Below, in pieces: positions 20,104 through 29,372 of a stretch of DNA of 64,000 nucleotides. Both the position numbers and the translations under genes were made by a program. Source of the DNA: Saitoella complicata NRRL Y-17804 (lineage: Eukaryota > Ascomycota > Saitoellomycetes > Saitoellales > Saitoellaceae); contig NW_017567021.1 of the NCBI RefSeq assembly GCF_001661265.1, positions 124,001 through 188,000 on the forward strand, given 5' to 3'. The notes under the pieces are model-generated. The model was not told the origin of the DNA. It made no database searches and was given only the letters and a program-made list of their open reading frames with translations. Each line of letters begins with the position of its first letter. Position 1 is the stretch's first letter.

Positions 20104-22209
20104 TCACTGCCCCGCCCGATCCTTCCCAACACTCAACACAACCCACGCCTCAACCCTCCCCTCAAACCCCACAAGCGGCGTACAATGCACCCACCTCAAA
20201 TCCCCCTCCAAATCCCTAACCTGCGCACTCACCGGCCGTCCAGCCTCCATCGCAGTCCGTAACCCGTGAACAATATACCGCGGTGTATTGAGCCCAACGA
20301 CATCATTAATCCAATGTTTCCCAATCGAGGAGGGTGGCATGTCGGAGGAGGAGAGGACGGCGTCGGAGAGGTGGGTGATGTGGTAGGAGGCGGAGATGAG
20401 GACGAATTTGTTGAAGGTGCGGCGGAGGTCGTCCATGGCTGTCTCTAACTCGCGGAGGGAGGTGGAGGAGTCGACGGAGTTGCGATTGTGTTCTTCGTAG
20501 CGGTCCCATTGGGGCATGGCGAGACGTGCTTTTGTGCGTTTGACTTTGAGGTCATCATCGGAGGTGTCGGAGTCCGAAGAAGACGAGCTCTCGTCGGAGG
20601 AGGAATCGTGGTCACTGCCGTCGTCGACGGCATCCCTCGGTGATTTCTTGGAGACATGCTTCTTCTTCTCCTTCTTCACCCGACGTTTCCGGGGTAACAT
20701 ATCCCTCAACCTCCTCGCCGCCAACAAACTCCACCCCGTCTCATCCAGCTCTTCCTCCTCCTCCTCTTCCTCCTCCTCATCATCCTCCTCCCCCACACCC
20801 TCATCCTCCAAAAAAAAGAGAGAATGCCTACTCGCCTCCCAAACCGTACTCGTAACATTGATCTGTGCTCCCAGGAAATAATGAATCTCCCCAGTCTTCT
20901 GATCACGAAGCGGAGCCATGAACAAGAGATTAAAAAACGGCACACCATCCTTCCGATAATTCAACAACAACTCCACAATCGAACTCCCACCCTCCTGAAG
21001 CCCAATGCGGATACGCCTAACACTCGCAGGATTCGTGGCAGGACCTTGGAGGAATCGACAATTCTTGTTGATGATGTCTTGTCGCGCATACCCCGTAACC
21101 GCGACGAATGCCTCACTCGTCATGACGATAGGGTTATCCAACCGACGAGGATCCGTGAGACAATAACACTCGCCCAGACCCTCGAGCCGGCGACGAACGG
21201 GAGCTCCGTCAAACTCACCCAACCGGCGGGAAAGCTCGTTACGCGCGAAACAGACGACGCGATCACGCACGTACTGCCCAAAATCGCGCAAATACATCTC
21301 ATTGAAAACCTTTTCCCTCTCCCCCGCAAACGCAGACGTGAGCACAGCCGAAGCCGTACTAGACCGTTTGTGGTGCTCGATCGTCGTGGATGATTGTTGT
21401 CCGTACGACAGTAGACTCGAGGAGAGTGCGTTGATGTATTCTGTTGCCAATTTGTGTCGTTCGGCTTCTAGCCAGAAATCGAGTAGCCGCTCACGACCCT
21501 TGGAGAGGAGATACTTCCTGAACCCCTCACGCGCTTTCTTATCCGACAAGACTTCCGCGAAAACGGCACGGCTTACGAGTGCGATCGCATCACGCTCCAA
21601 ATCACGACGGATGTGCATGTTGGGGGTCGACCGCTCAAACCACCCATCCGGTTTCAAACTCTGCGGACGACGCTCGAGCTGTCCTTGTCTTCCTCCTCCT
21701 CCTCCTCCCCCATTCGGCGGCGTCGGAAACGAGAATGCGGCAGCAGCTGGGCCAATCGACGCAGAAGTAGTAGAATACTCCGACGCCAACGGACTCGCTG
21801 GCTCAAAATTCTCAAGACCGCGGTCGTATTCGATACATACACGTCCCGGACCCCTCAGCGACCCGGCACGACGTAACTCATCAACAGCCGACCTCTGTTC
21901 ACTAAGTAACCGATTCGTACTTTTCTTCGCTACCTTTTTCTGTGGTGGCGGGGGGAGGGGACCGCGCGGGATGGGTTTCGGTGGGAGTTGGGGGAGGAGG
22001 TGGATTGGACTTGCGGGTGGGGAGGGGGATGATGGTTCGAGGGTTGTGATGGGGGCGTAGTCGTCTGCGCCGCCTGCTTCGGTTGGGTTTGCGATGGGGG
22101 CTTCGAAGGGGATGTCACCGAGGAAGGAGTCGGCGTAGGAGTAGTTGTCGGAGTCTGTGCATCCGAATTCGTCGAGGGAGTTTCTCATGTTTGTGGAGAG
22201 GGTCTCCAT
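20104..22209 (-). CDS. RGS-LOV photoreceptor (BcLOV4-type)
   Basis: About 700 residues, intronless. An RGS domain spans roughly residues 205-335 and should act on a G-alpha protein. A LOV domain follows at about 345-455; its NKNCRFLQGP motif carries the flavin-adduct cysteine near residue 384, and YFLGAQINVT is the usual LOV end strand. Next come an acidic Asp/Glu run (470-487), a segment near 490-520 that reads as an amphipathic helix with the polybasic stretch KRRVKKEKKKH, a Ser/Asp-rich linker and a C-terminal PAS-like region. The order RGS, LOV, amphipathic-polybasic helix matches the Botrytis RGS-LOV protein BcLOV4, which moves to anionic membranes in blue light. The N-terminus is Pro-rich and probably disordered. 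Confidence 0.9.
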   Translation of the reverse strand: METLSTNMRNSLDEFGCTDSDNYSYADSFLGDIPFEAPIANPTEAGGADDYAPITTLEPSSPSPPASPIHLLPQLPPKPIPRGPLPPPPQKKVAKKSTNRLLSEQRSAVDELRRAGSLRGPGRVCIEYDRGLENFEPASPLASEYSTTSASIGPAAAAFSFPTPPNGGGGGGGRQGQLERRPQSLKPDGWFERSTPNMHIRRDLERDAIALVSRAVFAEVLSDKKAREGFRKYLLSKGRERLLDFWLEAERHKLATEYINALSSSLLSYGQQSSTTIEHHKRSSTASAVLTSAFAGEREKVFNEMYLRDFGQYVRDRVVCFARNELSRRLGEFDGAPVRRRLEGLGECYCLTDPRRLDNPIVMTSEAFVAVTGYARQDIINKNCRFLQGPATNPASVRRIRIGLQEGGSSIVELLLNYRKDGVPFFNLLFMAPLRDQKTGEIHYFLGAQINVTSTVWEASRHSLFFLEDEGVGEEDDEEEEEEEEEELDETGWSLLAARRLRDMLPRKRRVKKEKKKHVSKKSPRDAVDDGSDHDSSSDESSSSSDSDTSDDDLKVKRTKARLAMPQWDRYEEHNRNSVDSSTSLRELETAMDDLRRTFNKFVLISASYHITHLSDAVLSSSDMPPSSIGKHWINDVVGLNTPRYIVHGLRTAMEAGRPVSAQVRDLEGDLRWVHCTPLVGFEGRVEAWVVLSVGKDRAGQ

Positions 22210-22933
22210 GGTGGGTACCTTAGGGGGTGTATGCTGGGTGGAACTGCTCAGGCTGGGGATGAATGCTATGGATTATATAGAACGGCGTTGGTGTTCAGGT
22301 GAATTCAGGAGGCAGCTCCTGATCCCCCGCCCCCCCCTGGTCATCCTTGACGTCTCGATCGATCGCGGTTCAGGGGCGCGACTCCTCAAGCCTACGCGCC
22401 TCCGGGGAACTTCCACCCGCGCCTACTAGAACACCACCAAAAGCAGGCACTCACACCTTCGTGATTCGAGAACAAACCCGGATCGCTCAAGTTTAACAGA
22501 TGGCGTAGACGTGGCAGGTTCGGTTGGGTTGCCGAGGTGTGGTAATCTTGGGTAAATCATGAATGATCGTTGATGAGCGTTGAACTTGCAATTGGGCCGT
22601 TGAATTCGCATTTGGTAGAGTATCAGATCGAACGTTAACGGCAATTGCCGATGAGGGCCCGGGGTTGAACGAATCAGCATCTGATCCACGTACGTACGAG
22701 GCAGGGTTATGTTGCGGAGCACCATTTTTAACGTCGAGTGGAAAGCAATGTGGAATGAAAAGACTGTCTAAGCCTTCAGTCTTGCTCGCGATCGATCTGG
22801 GCCTCTCCCAACAACTACTGCGTAAATATGTGGATTACCCTTTGAGGTCTAGCCGGGTACATGCTGCACCCCCTGCATCTCCCATCCAAAAATCGCCAGT
22901 ACACCTTTCTAGACAAGTCCCACGGTACAGAGC
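22210..22933. promoter_or_regulatory. Divergent promoter, RGS-LOV / DUS4, with GATCGA elements
   Basis: A TATATAA box on the minus strand (22273-22279) lies 64-70 bp before the RGS-LOV ATG. GATCGA/TCGATC hexamers, the core bound by White Collar complexes in Neurospora, occur at 22355-22364 (overlapping copies), 22626-22631 and 22790-22797. This fits light control of the photoreceptor gene, but the hexamer is not rare in this GC-rich DNA. Confidence 0.45.
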
Positions 22934-24012
22934 ATGGAAGACAGCATCGTCGGCGAATACGTCTCACTGCCACGAAGACCCGAAGACCACCCCCTCGCAC
23001 TCTTCGACAAAGCAAAGCATGAGAAACGACCACTCTACGTCTCCGGCCCCATGGTCCGCTACTCCAAACTCCCTTTCCGAGCTCTCGTTCGCTCCTTTAA
23101 CACTGATCTAGTCTGTTTGTACCCCACTCTTCCTCCCCCTCTCACACATCTACTGATCTATGGCGTGTAGACACCCCAATGATGCTCGCAAAAGAATTCA
23201 CCTCCCATGCCTTCGCCCGCCACGCAGATTTCTCAACCAACATCGCCGACCGTCCCGTAATCGCCCAATTCGCCGCAAAGGACCCCCTGATCCTTGCCCG
23301 CGCAGCGGAGCTCTCGTTCCCCTACGTCGACGGCATAGACCTAAACTGCGGCTGTCCCCAATCCTGGGCCGTCCAAGAAGGTATCGGCGCACACCTCATG
23401 CACGACATCCAACTCGTCTCCGAAATGGTGCGCGCAGTTAAAGCGCGGTGTGGAGTGGGTAGGTGCGTTAGTGTCAAGATTCGGGTACATGGGGATTTGC
23501 AGCGGACTGTTGATTTCGCGAGGCAAGTTGAGGCGGCGGGGGTTGATTATGTTACTGTGCATGGGAGACGACGGTCGCAGAGGAGTAGTGAGCCGGTTGA
23601 TTTGGATGCCATTAGGCTCGTGAAGGAGAATGTGTCGGTTCCTGTTGTGGCGAATGGGGACGCTACGACGCTTGCCAACACCCACCAAATCGCTGCCTAC
23701 ACCGGCGTCGACGGCGTCATGTCCGCCCGTGGCCTCCTCTCAAACCCTGCTCTATTCGCCGGATACACCGCCACACCCTGGAGCTGCATCGAGCGATTCA
23801 TCGATTTTGCGTTGGAGTATGGTTTGAATTTTGGGCTTTTTCAGCATCATTTAAGTGATATGATGGAGAGGACGTTGACGAGGCAGGAACGGAAAAGTTT
23901 TAATGAGGGGAGGGGGGTTGCGGCGTGTTTGGATTGGTTGGATGAGAGGTTTGTGCTTAGGAGGAGGGGGGAGGAGGGGTTTGGGGTTGTTGATGAAATC
24001 ATCAGGAAATGA
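22934..24012 (+). CDS. DUS4: tRNA-dihydrouridine synthase, Dus4-like
   Basis: Two exons (22934-23114, 23171-24012) encode 340 residues. The 56-nt intron (donor GTTTGT, CTGAT branch region, acceptor TGTAG) restores DLVYTPMMLAKEF across the junction. Dus enzymes use FMN and NAD(P)H to reduce uridine to dihydrouridine in tRNA; yeast Dus4 acts on positions 20a/20b. Visible motifs are SGPMVRYSKLPFR (FMN site), LNCGCPQ with the catalytic cysteine, VKIRVHGD, TVHGRRRSQRS and VVANGDA. The length agrees with Dus4 and is far below that of Dus3, which is present elsewhere in this window at 50664-52679. Confidence 0.9.
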
Positions 24013-24268
24013 GAAGGTGCAGTATACCAAGAACCACCAGTAGGATAGATATTACATGCATATCGTATCGTATACAGCCGCATCCCTACACTTCCCGCAA
24101 TTCAACAGTCCTGCTCACGTATCGGACCTTGGCCCGTGCAACGGTTGTCGGCCGGGAACTTCGGAGTGGCGGCAACGTGCGGCGGTGCTCGCCGTCAACG
24201 TTGGTGCGAAGAGCCGACAACTTGCGACCCCTCGAGGACCATCGATCCAAGAGGAGGAAAGAAAAAAG

Positions 24269-25121
24269 ATGTCAGTGCACAGCCCGCAGAACCCGAGAAT
24301 TGTCAAGGCAGAAGTTATTGCCGAGGACTTGAATGAGCGAGTTTCGTACTTGAAGGAGTTTATCGGGTTTGGACAAGGTAAGAAATGTTCTTAATGTGAT
24401 CTTTCAGGGCACAACAGTTAACAAATACTATACAGAGGATATCGATGCGCTCCACGCCGCGGCGCCGTTGGTCGATCCCCTCGTTCCTACCATCGTCGAC
24501 GCAGTCTACGTCAAGCTCTTCTCCTTCACCATCACCAAACAATCCTTCCTTCCCCGTCAGACAGGCTACGATGGACCCACACCCACCTCCGCGTCCGACT
24601 TGACTCTAAACCACGACCAGATCAAGTTCCGAAAAGACTTCTTGAGTCGTTACTTGCGCAAGCTCGTCACCGACAAATCCTACGGCCCAGAATTCTGGAA
24701 GTACCTCGATAATGTGGGATTGATGCACACCGGCCAACCCGGGTTCAAACACCGCGAAAAGAAACCCGCGCTCAGGGTCGACTTGATTCACTGTACCATC
24801 CTCCTCGGTTACGTCGTCGACATGCTCCTCTCCGTCGTCGTCCCCCACCCCGATCTCGACAACGCCACGAAAACCGCCGTACTCCGCGCCGTCAACAAAG
24901 TCGTCTGGATCCAGAACGACTTGTTTGGGAGGCACTATGTCAAGGAAGAGGGAGGAATGGAGAGGAATATGGTGGTTGCGAAACAGAGGACGTTGCAGGA
25001 TAAGGTTTCGGATGTTGCTTTGATGGAGGGGACGGCGTGGGTTGTTTTTGGGGCTATTGTTGCGGTTATGGGGTGGACTTTGCATAGGCTGTACACTGGG
25101 CAGGTTGCGTGGTTGCCTTAA
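24269..25121 (+). CDS. Protoglobin-domain protein with C-terminal membrane anchor
   Basis: Two exons (24269-24377, 24436-25121) encode 264 residues. The 58-nt intron starts GTAAGA, ends ACAG, and yields FGFGQEDIDALHAAAP across the junction. The body looks like the fungal protoglobin/globin-sensor family: an N-terminal pre-helix, an all-helical core with FWKYLDNVGLMHTG, and LIHCTILLGYVVDML, whose histidine is the likely proximal haem ligand. The last 40 residues contain one hydrophobic helix (TAWVVFGAIVAVMGWTL) followed by a short tail, so the protein is probably tail-anchored with the haem domain in the cytosol. Ligand (O2, NO or CO) and partner are unknown. It converges on the beta-glucosidase gene 108 bp downstream. 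Confidence 0.78.
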
Positions 25122-25230
25122 AACGTCAAAAAGCAATCTACCCACAAGCCTTGGTCCAGGGTTATGACGATTACGATATATTAGAGCAGGCCTCTTCTCA
25201 ATCCAAAATAAATCATATCCATTCCCCCGC

Positions 25231-26685
25231 TCACTTCGAAATATTCTCCTCAAACCACCCCCTCACAAATCGACTCGACTCCTTAGGATACCTCTTACAC
25301 CCGTCCTCGTAATCAACATACGTAACTCCAAACCTGGGTCCGTACCCACTACACCACTCCCAGTTATCCATCAAGCTCCAACCAAAGTAACTCCGTACAT
25401 CGACGCCGTCCTCCACGACGGCCTCTAACATTGCATTGAGGTAGCCCTTGTAATATTCAACGCGGGGGGTGTCGTTGAGAGCTTCGGCGAGGGGGAGGGA
25501 GCCTTCGTCTTTGGCGCACATGCCGTTCTCGGTACAGTAGATTGGTGCACCATATCTCTTCCAAATCCAATTCAACAGAGCTCTGTAGCCCCAGGGAACG
25601 GGTCTCATAAACGCCAATCCCGTCTCGGGACCCAAGTCGACACCATCCTTCGAAGTGAAGGTCAGCCCGACGTTCCCGTTGAAGTTTCCATGTTCGGGCG
25701 GTCCCTCGCGGTGTTTGACATAATTCGTCGTATAGTGGTTAAACCCGAAGAAATCACTACTTCCCTTCAACATCGCCTTCTCTGCCTCCGTGAACGTGGG
25801 AAGACGGTCACCTAGCAACTCGCGCATCGAGGCGGGATAGTCTCCATGCCAGATCGGATCCGCGAACCAACCGAGAGAGAATTCGAGTTTGCGTTGGGCT
25901 GCGGCGTGGTCGAGGGGTTCTTCGAGATTATAGGGAACGGCCCAGTCGCCGTTCAAGGTGATTCCGATTTGGCCGCCTTGTTGTTTGGCGAAGTCCGTGC
26001 GATAGACTTGGACAGCGCTGGCGTGTGCGAGGAGCAAGGTGTGTCCCGCAATCCAGGGTTCGGTATCGGAGTTCCCCTCAGGGCTAAGATCACGATTACT
26101 CGAGCGGCCTGGCGCAAAGGAGCCTTCCGGTCCCGTCCCGGCATGTCCGAGTGCGCAGATGACCCAGGGTTCGTTGAAAGTGAGCCAGTTCTTCACACGA
26201 TCCCCGAAGCGCTCAAAACATAGGCGTGCGAAACGGGTGAAGTCGGGGACCAGTTCGAAGGCGGTGAGGAATCCTTGATAACGCTCATACAACTCCTGTG
26301 GTAAATCCCAATGATGTAGTGTCACGAACGGCAAGATCCCGTTCTTCAACAACTCATCAATCACATCACTATAAAACTTCACTCCCTTCTCATTAACCTC
26401 CTCCTCCCTTCCACCCTTGGGAATCACGCGAGACCAACTGATAGAAAACCTGTACGCGTTCACGCCGTAGGATTTTAGGAGTGCGATATCTTCCTTGTAG
26501 CGGTGGTACGAGTCGCAAGCGGTATCGCCGTTTGAGCCGTCGATGATCTTGGAGGGGGTGTGGGCGTACGTGTCCCAGATGGAGGGGAGGCGGCCGTCTT
26601 CGTTCCAGGAACCTTCGATTTGGTAGGCGGCTGTTGCGAAGCCCCAAAGGAAGTTGGAGGGGAGCTTGTCGGTGGTGTTGGTCAT
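25231..26685 (-). CDS. GH1 beta-glucosidase, intracellular
   Basis: A complete 484-residue intronless glycoside hydrolase family 1 enzyme. It begins with the family signature FLWGFATAAYQIEGSWNEDG. TFNEPWV contains the acid/base glutamate (about residue 170) and YCTENGM the nucleophile glutamate (about 380); WSLMDNWEW forms part of the sugar-binding site. No signal peptide is present, so hydrolysis of cellobiose or other beta-glucosides (possibly beta-galactosides) should occur in the cytosol after uptake. It is divergent from an MFS sugar transporter across an 869-bp promoter with three Gal4-class sites, implying a co-regulated uptake-and-hydrolysis module. Confidence 0.96.
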   Translation of the reverse strand: MTNTTDKLPSNFLWGFATAAYQIEGSWNEDGRLPSIWDTYAHTPSKIIDGSNGDTACDSYHRYKEDIALLKSYGVNAYRFSISWSRVIPKGGREEEVNEKGVKFYSDVIDELLKNGILPFVTLHHWDLPQELYERYQGFLTAFELVPDFTRFARLCFERFGDRVKNWLTFNEPWVICALGHAGTGPEGSFAPGRSSNRDLSPEGNSDTEPWIAGHTLLLAHASAVQVYRTDFAKQQGGQIGITLNGDWAVPYNLEEPLDHAAAQRKLEFSLGWFADPIWHGDYPASMRELLGDRLPTFTEAEKAMLKGSSDFFGFNHYTTNYVKHREGPPEHGNFNGNVGLTFTSKDGVDLGPETGLAFMRPVPWGYRALLNWIWKRYGAPIYCTENGMCAKDEGSLPLAEALNDTPRVEYYKGYLNAMLEAVVEDGVDVRSYFGWSLMDNWEWCSGYGPRFGVTYVDYEDGCKRYPKESSRFVRGWFEENISK

Positions 26686-27058
26686 AACGAGAAAGAGAGC
26701 TGTGAGGTTGAGAAGAGCAGAGACGTAGGCGGAAGGTGGTCTTTATGCTGGAGCGGTTGACGGATCAGTCCGGGGATCATCACCCCGTGGGGCTCTGAGG
26801 ATGAAAGAGAATGAAAGGAGGGGTACACCTCTTGGCGGTTGCTGTTCCCACGGCAGACTTCTACCGATGTCACCGGTCATGCTTGGCTTGAAACGGATGT
26901 CGCGATGGTCACACCGGTTAAAAGGGCGGAGATCAATCCTCAATATCCGCGGGATCGAGTTCCTAATTCGAATGACCGGGTCCCTTCATTCGTCGTCGTA
27001 CCTCGTCTATGCAACCTTCCCCGCACGTGTGCGTCTGGCAGGACTGCGGTTGGGCCAC

Positions 27059-27118
27059 CCGTACGGACGTGCAGATCCCGTACGGACAAGCAACGACCGC
27101 ACGGACGTGGCTGATCCG
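27059..27118. promoter_or_regulatory. Three tandem CGG-N11-CCG (Gal4/Lac9-class) sites
   Basis: CGG-N11-CCG occurs at 27064-27080, 27083-27099 and 27102-27118. The sites are separated by exactly 2 bp (TA, CA), so the unit repeats every 19 bp, and an extra CCG-TA half at 27059-27063 precedes the first. All units begin CGGAC. This spacing is the one bound by dimers of the Gal4/Lac9 Zn2Cys6 factors. The array is 374 bp from the GH1 ATG and 437 bp from the transporter ATG. The usual central A/T of Gal4 sites is C here, so the factor may be a relative. Confidence 0.75.
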
Positions 27119-27499
27119 AAGGCTGCGACCATAGGGACGAATGGAAGCAGCGTTTGTAATGGGAGGATGCCGAGAACGTGCGCCTCGAAGCGGCCGGTAG
27201 CAGTTTCTTGTCATGGGGACCGGGATCATCAATTTGCTGTCGTGATCTGCCGTAATCCATACCACGGAAGGTAGGAGATGGCGGTGTATACATCAGGCCG
27301 GCGCGACACTCGGCGGAATTCCTCGCGGGGGCTTCTGCCTCGAAAAAGCACCAGTACGGCCATGGCTGCCCCGTATGCAAGCAAACAGAGTTGTCACTAG
27401 CAGCTCTAACAACCCCCATGGGGATCGAGTGTGGGGTCAATCGCAATGCGGGGTGAACGCTTTCGTCCATGGATCACTCTCTCCCGTTCCTCAAATGCC

Positions 27500-27506
27500 T
27501 ATATAA
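27500..27506 (+). promoter_or_regulatory. TATA box of the MFS transporter gene
   Basis: TATATAA lies 49-55 bp upstream of the ATG at 27555, consistent with a strongly inducible promoter. Confidence 0.6.
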
Positions 27507-27554
27507 CCCCCTCTCCTTCGGCGGGTGTGGTCGCCTTAACACACACATTTCACC

Positions 27555-29156
27555 ATGGACAAGGACAAGGTCAACGCCGAACACATCGAGAGGGCTACCA
27601 ACTCTCCTCCTCTTGACGAGAAAAACCACACGGGCACAACAACCCGTGACCCCAACCTCAACCTCGCCTCCGTCACCGCCGCCCGTCCCCCGAAGCCATG
27701 GTCAAAGCAAATGCTCAAGCTCTACGGAATCCTCCTCGTCCTTTACCTCTGCGCCACAATGCAAGGCTACGACGGTTCCCTCATGGGTTCCATCAACGCC
27801 TTAAACGAGTACCAAGACTACTTCAAGGGCCAACACAACACGGGTCTCGTATTTTCGATTTACCAGATTGGACAGATCTGTGCGTCTGCGTTTTTGTGGA
27901 TTTCGGACACCTGGGGACGCAGGATCTCCGTGGCTGTGGGGTTGTCCATTGTTATCCTTGGTACTATTGTGCAGGGTACTGCGCACACCATGAATCAATT
28001 TATCGCTGGTCGGTTTTTGTTGGCGTTTGGGAGTGGTGTGCCGGCGATGACTGCACCGCTCTTTGTCGTGGAATTGGCACATCCGAATTACCGTGGGACG
28101 TTGACGGGGTTGTATAATACCTTGTGGTACATGGGATCGATTATTGCGACGTTTACGGTGTATGGGACGAGTATCAACATGCCCGGGTCCAACATGACGT
28201 TCTTATTGCCGATCTGGTTGCAGTTGCTGTGTCCTGCCATCTCGTTGGTGTTCCTGTACTTGTTGGTTCCGGAGAGTCCGAGGTGGTTGATCGCCAACGG
28301 AAAATTCGAGCAGGCAAAGGATTTCATCATCAAATACCACGGAGAAAACGATCCCTCCCACCCTCTCGTCGAGCTCGAGTTGGCTGAGATTGAGGAAGCG
28401 ATTCGTCACGACAACGGTTCCGACAAGCGTCCATGGGATTACCGCGGTCTCTACAAGACACCCTCCGCCCGTTACCGCTCCTTGATGGTCATCTTTATGG
28501 CCTGGTTCGGACAGTTCTCCGGTAATAACATCGCAACCTACTATCTCCCAAAGATGACCGAAATCGCCGGTGTAACATCCACGAACATGCAACTCCTCCT
28601 CACTGCAATCTACTCTGTCATTTCTTGGATCTCAGCCATGGCCGGAGCACGCTGCCACGATATCCTCGGTCGTCGTCCCATGCTCATGATCTCCACGTTC
28701 TCCATGACCGTCTGTTTCGCAATCATCGCTGCAACAACCGCGATCTTCGAGCGTACAGCCTCCCAGACCTCCTCCATCGCGTCCATCGTCTTCATCTACC
28801 TCTTCGGCGTCGTCTTTGCCTTCGGGTTCACACCCATGCAAGTTACCTACCCCGCCGAATGCCTCACCTCCGAAATGCGCGCAAAAGGTATGTCCCTAAA
28901 CCTCCTCGTCCTCGGCACAGCAGGTTTCGTGAATAACTATGCGGCGCCCGTTGCGATGGCGAATTTGACATGGAAGTTTTACATCTTTTTCATGTGTTGG
29001 GATGCGTTTGAGGGGTTTGCTGTGTGGATGTGGTTTGTGGAGACGAAGGGAAGGACGATGGAGGAGTTGGAGGAGGTTTTCTCGGCGCCGAATCCGAAGA
29101 AGGCGAGTTTGGTGAAGCCGGGGAGTGCGAGGCATGGTGGAGTGGAGATGATCTAG
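27555..29156 (+). CDS. MFS sugar transporter (lactose/cellodextrin permease type)
   Basis: A complete 533-residue intronless major-facilitator sugar porter with about 12 membrane helices and a cytosolic loop in the middle. Family motifs are WGRRI after helix 2-3, GRFLLAFGSG, the PESPRWLI motif at the end of the first half, LGRRP in the second half and VETKGRTMEELEEVF at the C-terminus. Helix 1 contains YLCATMQGYDGSLMGSIN, which resembles fungal lactose, galactose and cellodextrin permeases (Lac12, Cdt-2 type). Its divergent partner is an intracellular GH1 enzyme, so the cargo is probably an intact beta-linked disaccharide. Which one is inference. Confidence 0.9.
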   Translation: MDKDKVNAEHIERATNSPPLDEKNHTGTTTRDPNLNLASVTAARPPKPWSKQMLKLYGILLVLYLCATMQGYDGSLMGSINALNEYQDYFKGQHNTGLVFSIYQIGQICASAFLWISDTWGRRISVAVGLSIVILGTIVQGTAHTMNQFIAGRFLLAFGSGVPAMTAPLFVVELAHPNYRGTLTGLYNTLWYMGSIIATFTVYGTSINMPGSNMTFLLPIWLQLLCPAISLVFLYLLVPESPRWLIANGKFEQAKDFIIKYHGENDPSHPLVELELAEIEEAIRHDNGSDKRPWDYRGLYKTPSARYRSLMVIFMAWFGQFSGNNIATYYLPKMTEIAGVTSTNMQLLLTAIYSVISWISAMAGARCHDILGRRPMLMISTFSMTVCFAIIAATTAIFERTASQTSSIASIVFIYLFGVVFAFGFTPMQVTYPAECLTSEMRAKGMSLNLLVLGTAGFVNNYAAPVAMANLTWKFYIFFMCWDAFEGFAVWMWFVETKGRTMEELEEVFSAPNPKKASLVKPGSARHGGVEMI

Positions 29157-29372
29157 GTAGGAAGGAAGGAGGGATGTCTACTGAGGGAGGAGGGCGGAGA
29201 TGTACGATGTGGAACAGTATAGGACTATTGTGATGGATTAATGATACCGAATATACCATATTTGCCAATGTGCAATCACGTCCCTTGCCGTCCCATATCG
29301 TACCACCCACATCCCCACCTGCTTCGCGATCGGTTTCGTTCGCGCGTCTCAACGGCATGATCATAACGGTAT

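Larger units (their letters stand above)
26686..27554. promoter_or_regulatory. Shared divergent promoter, GH1 / MFS transporter
   Basis: 869 bp with no credible gene. It carries a tandem CGG-N11-CCG array near its centre, a TATA box 49-55 bp before the transporter ATG, and a TATA-like CATAAAG on the minus strand about 55 bp from the GH1 ATG. One further CGG-N6-CCG occurs at 26761-26772. Confidence 0.7.
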
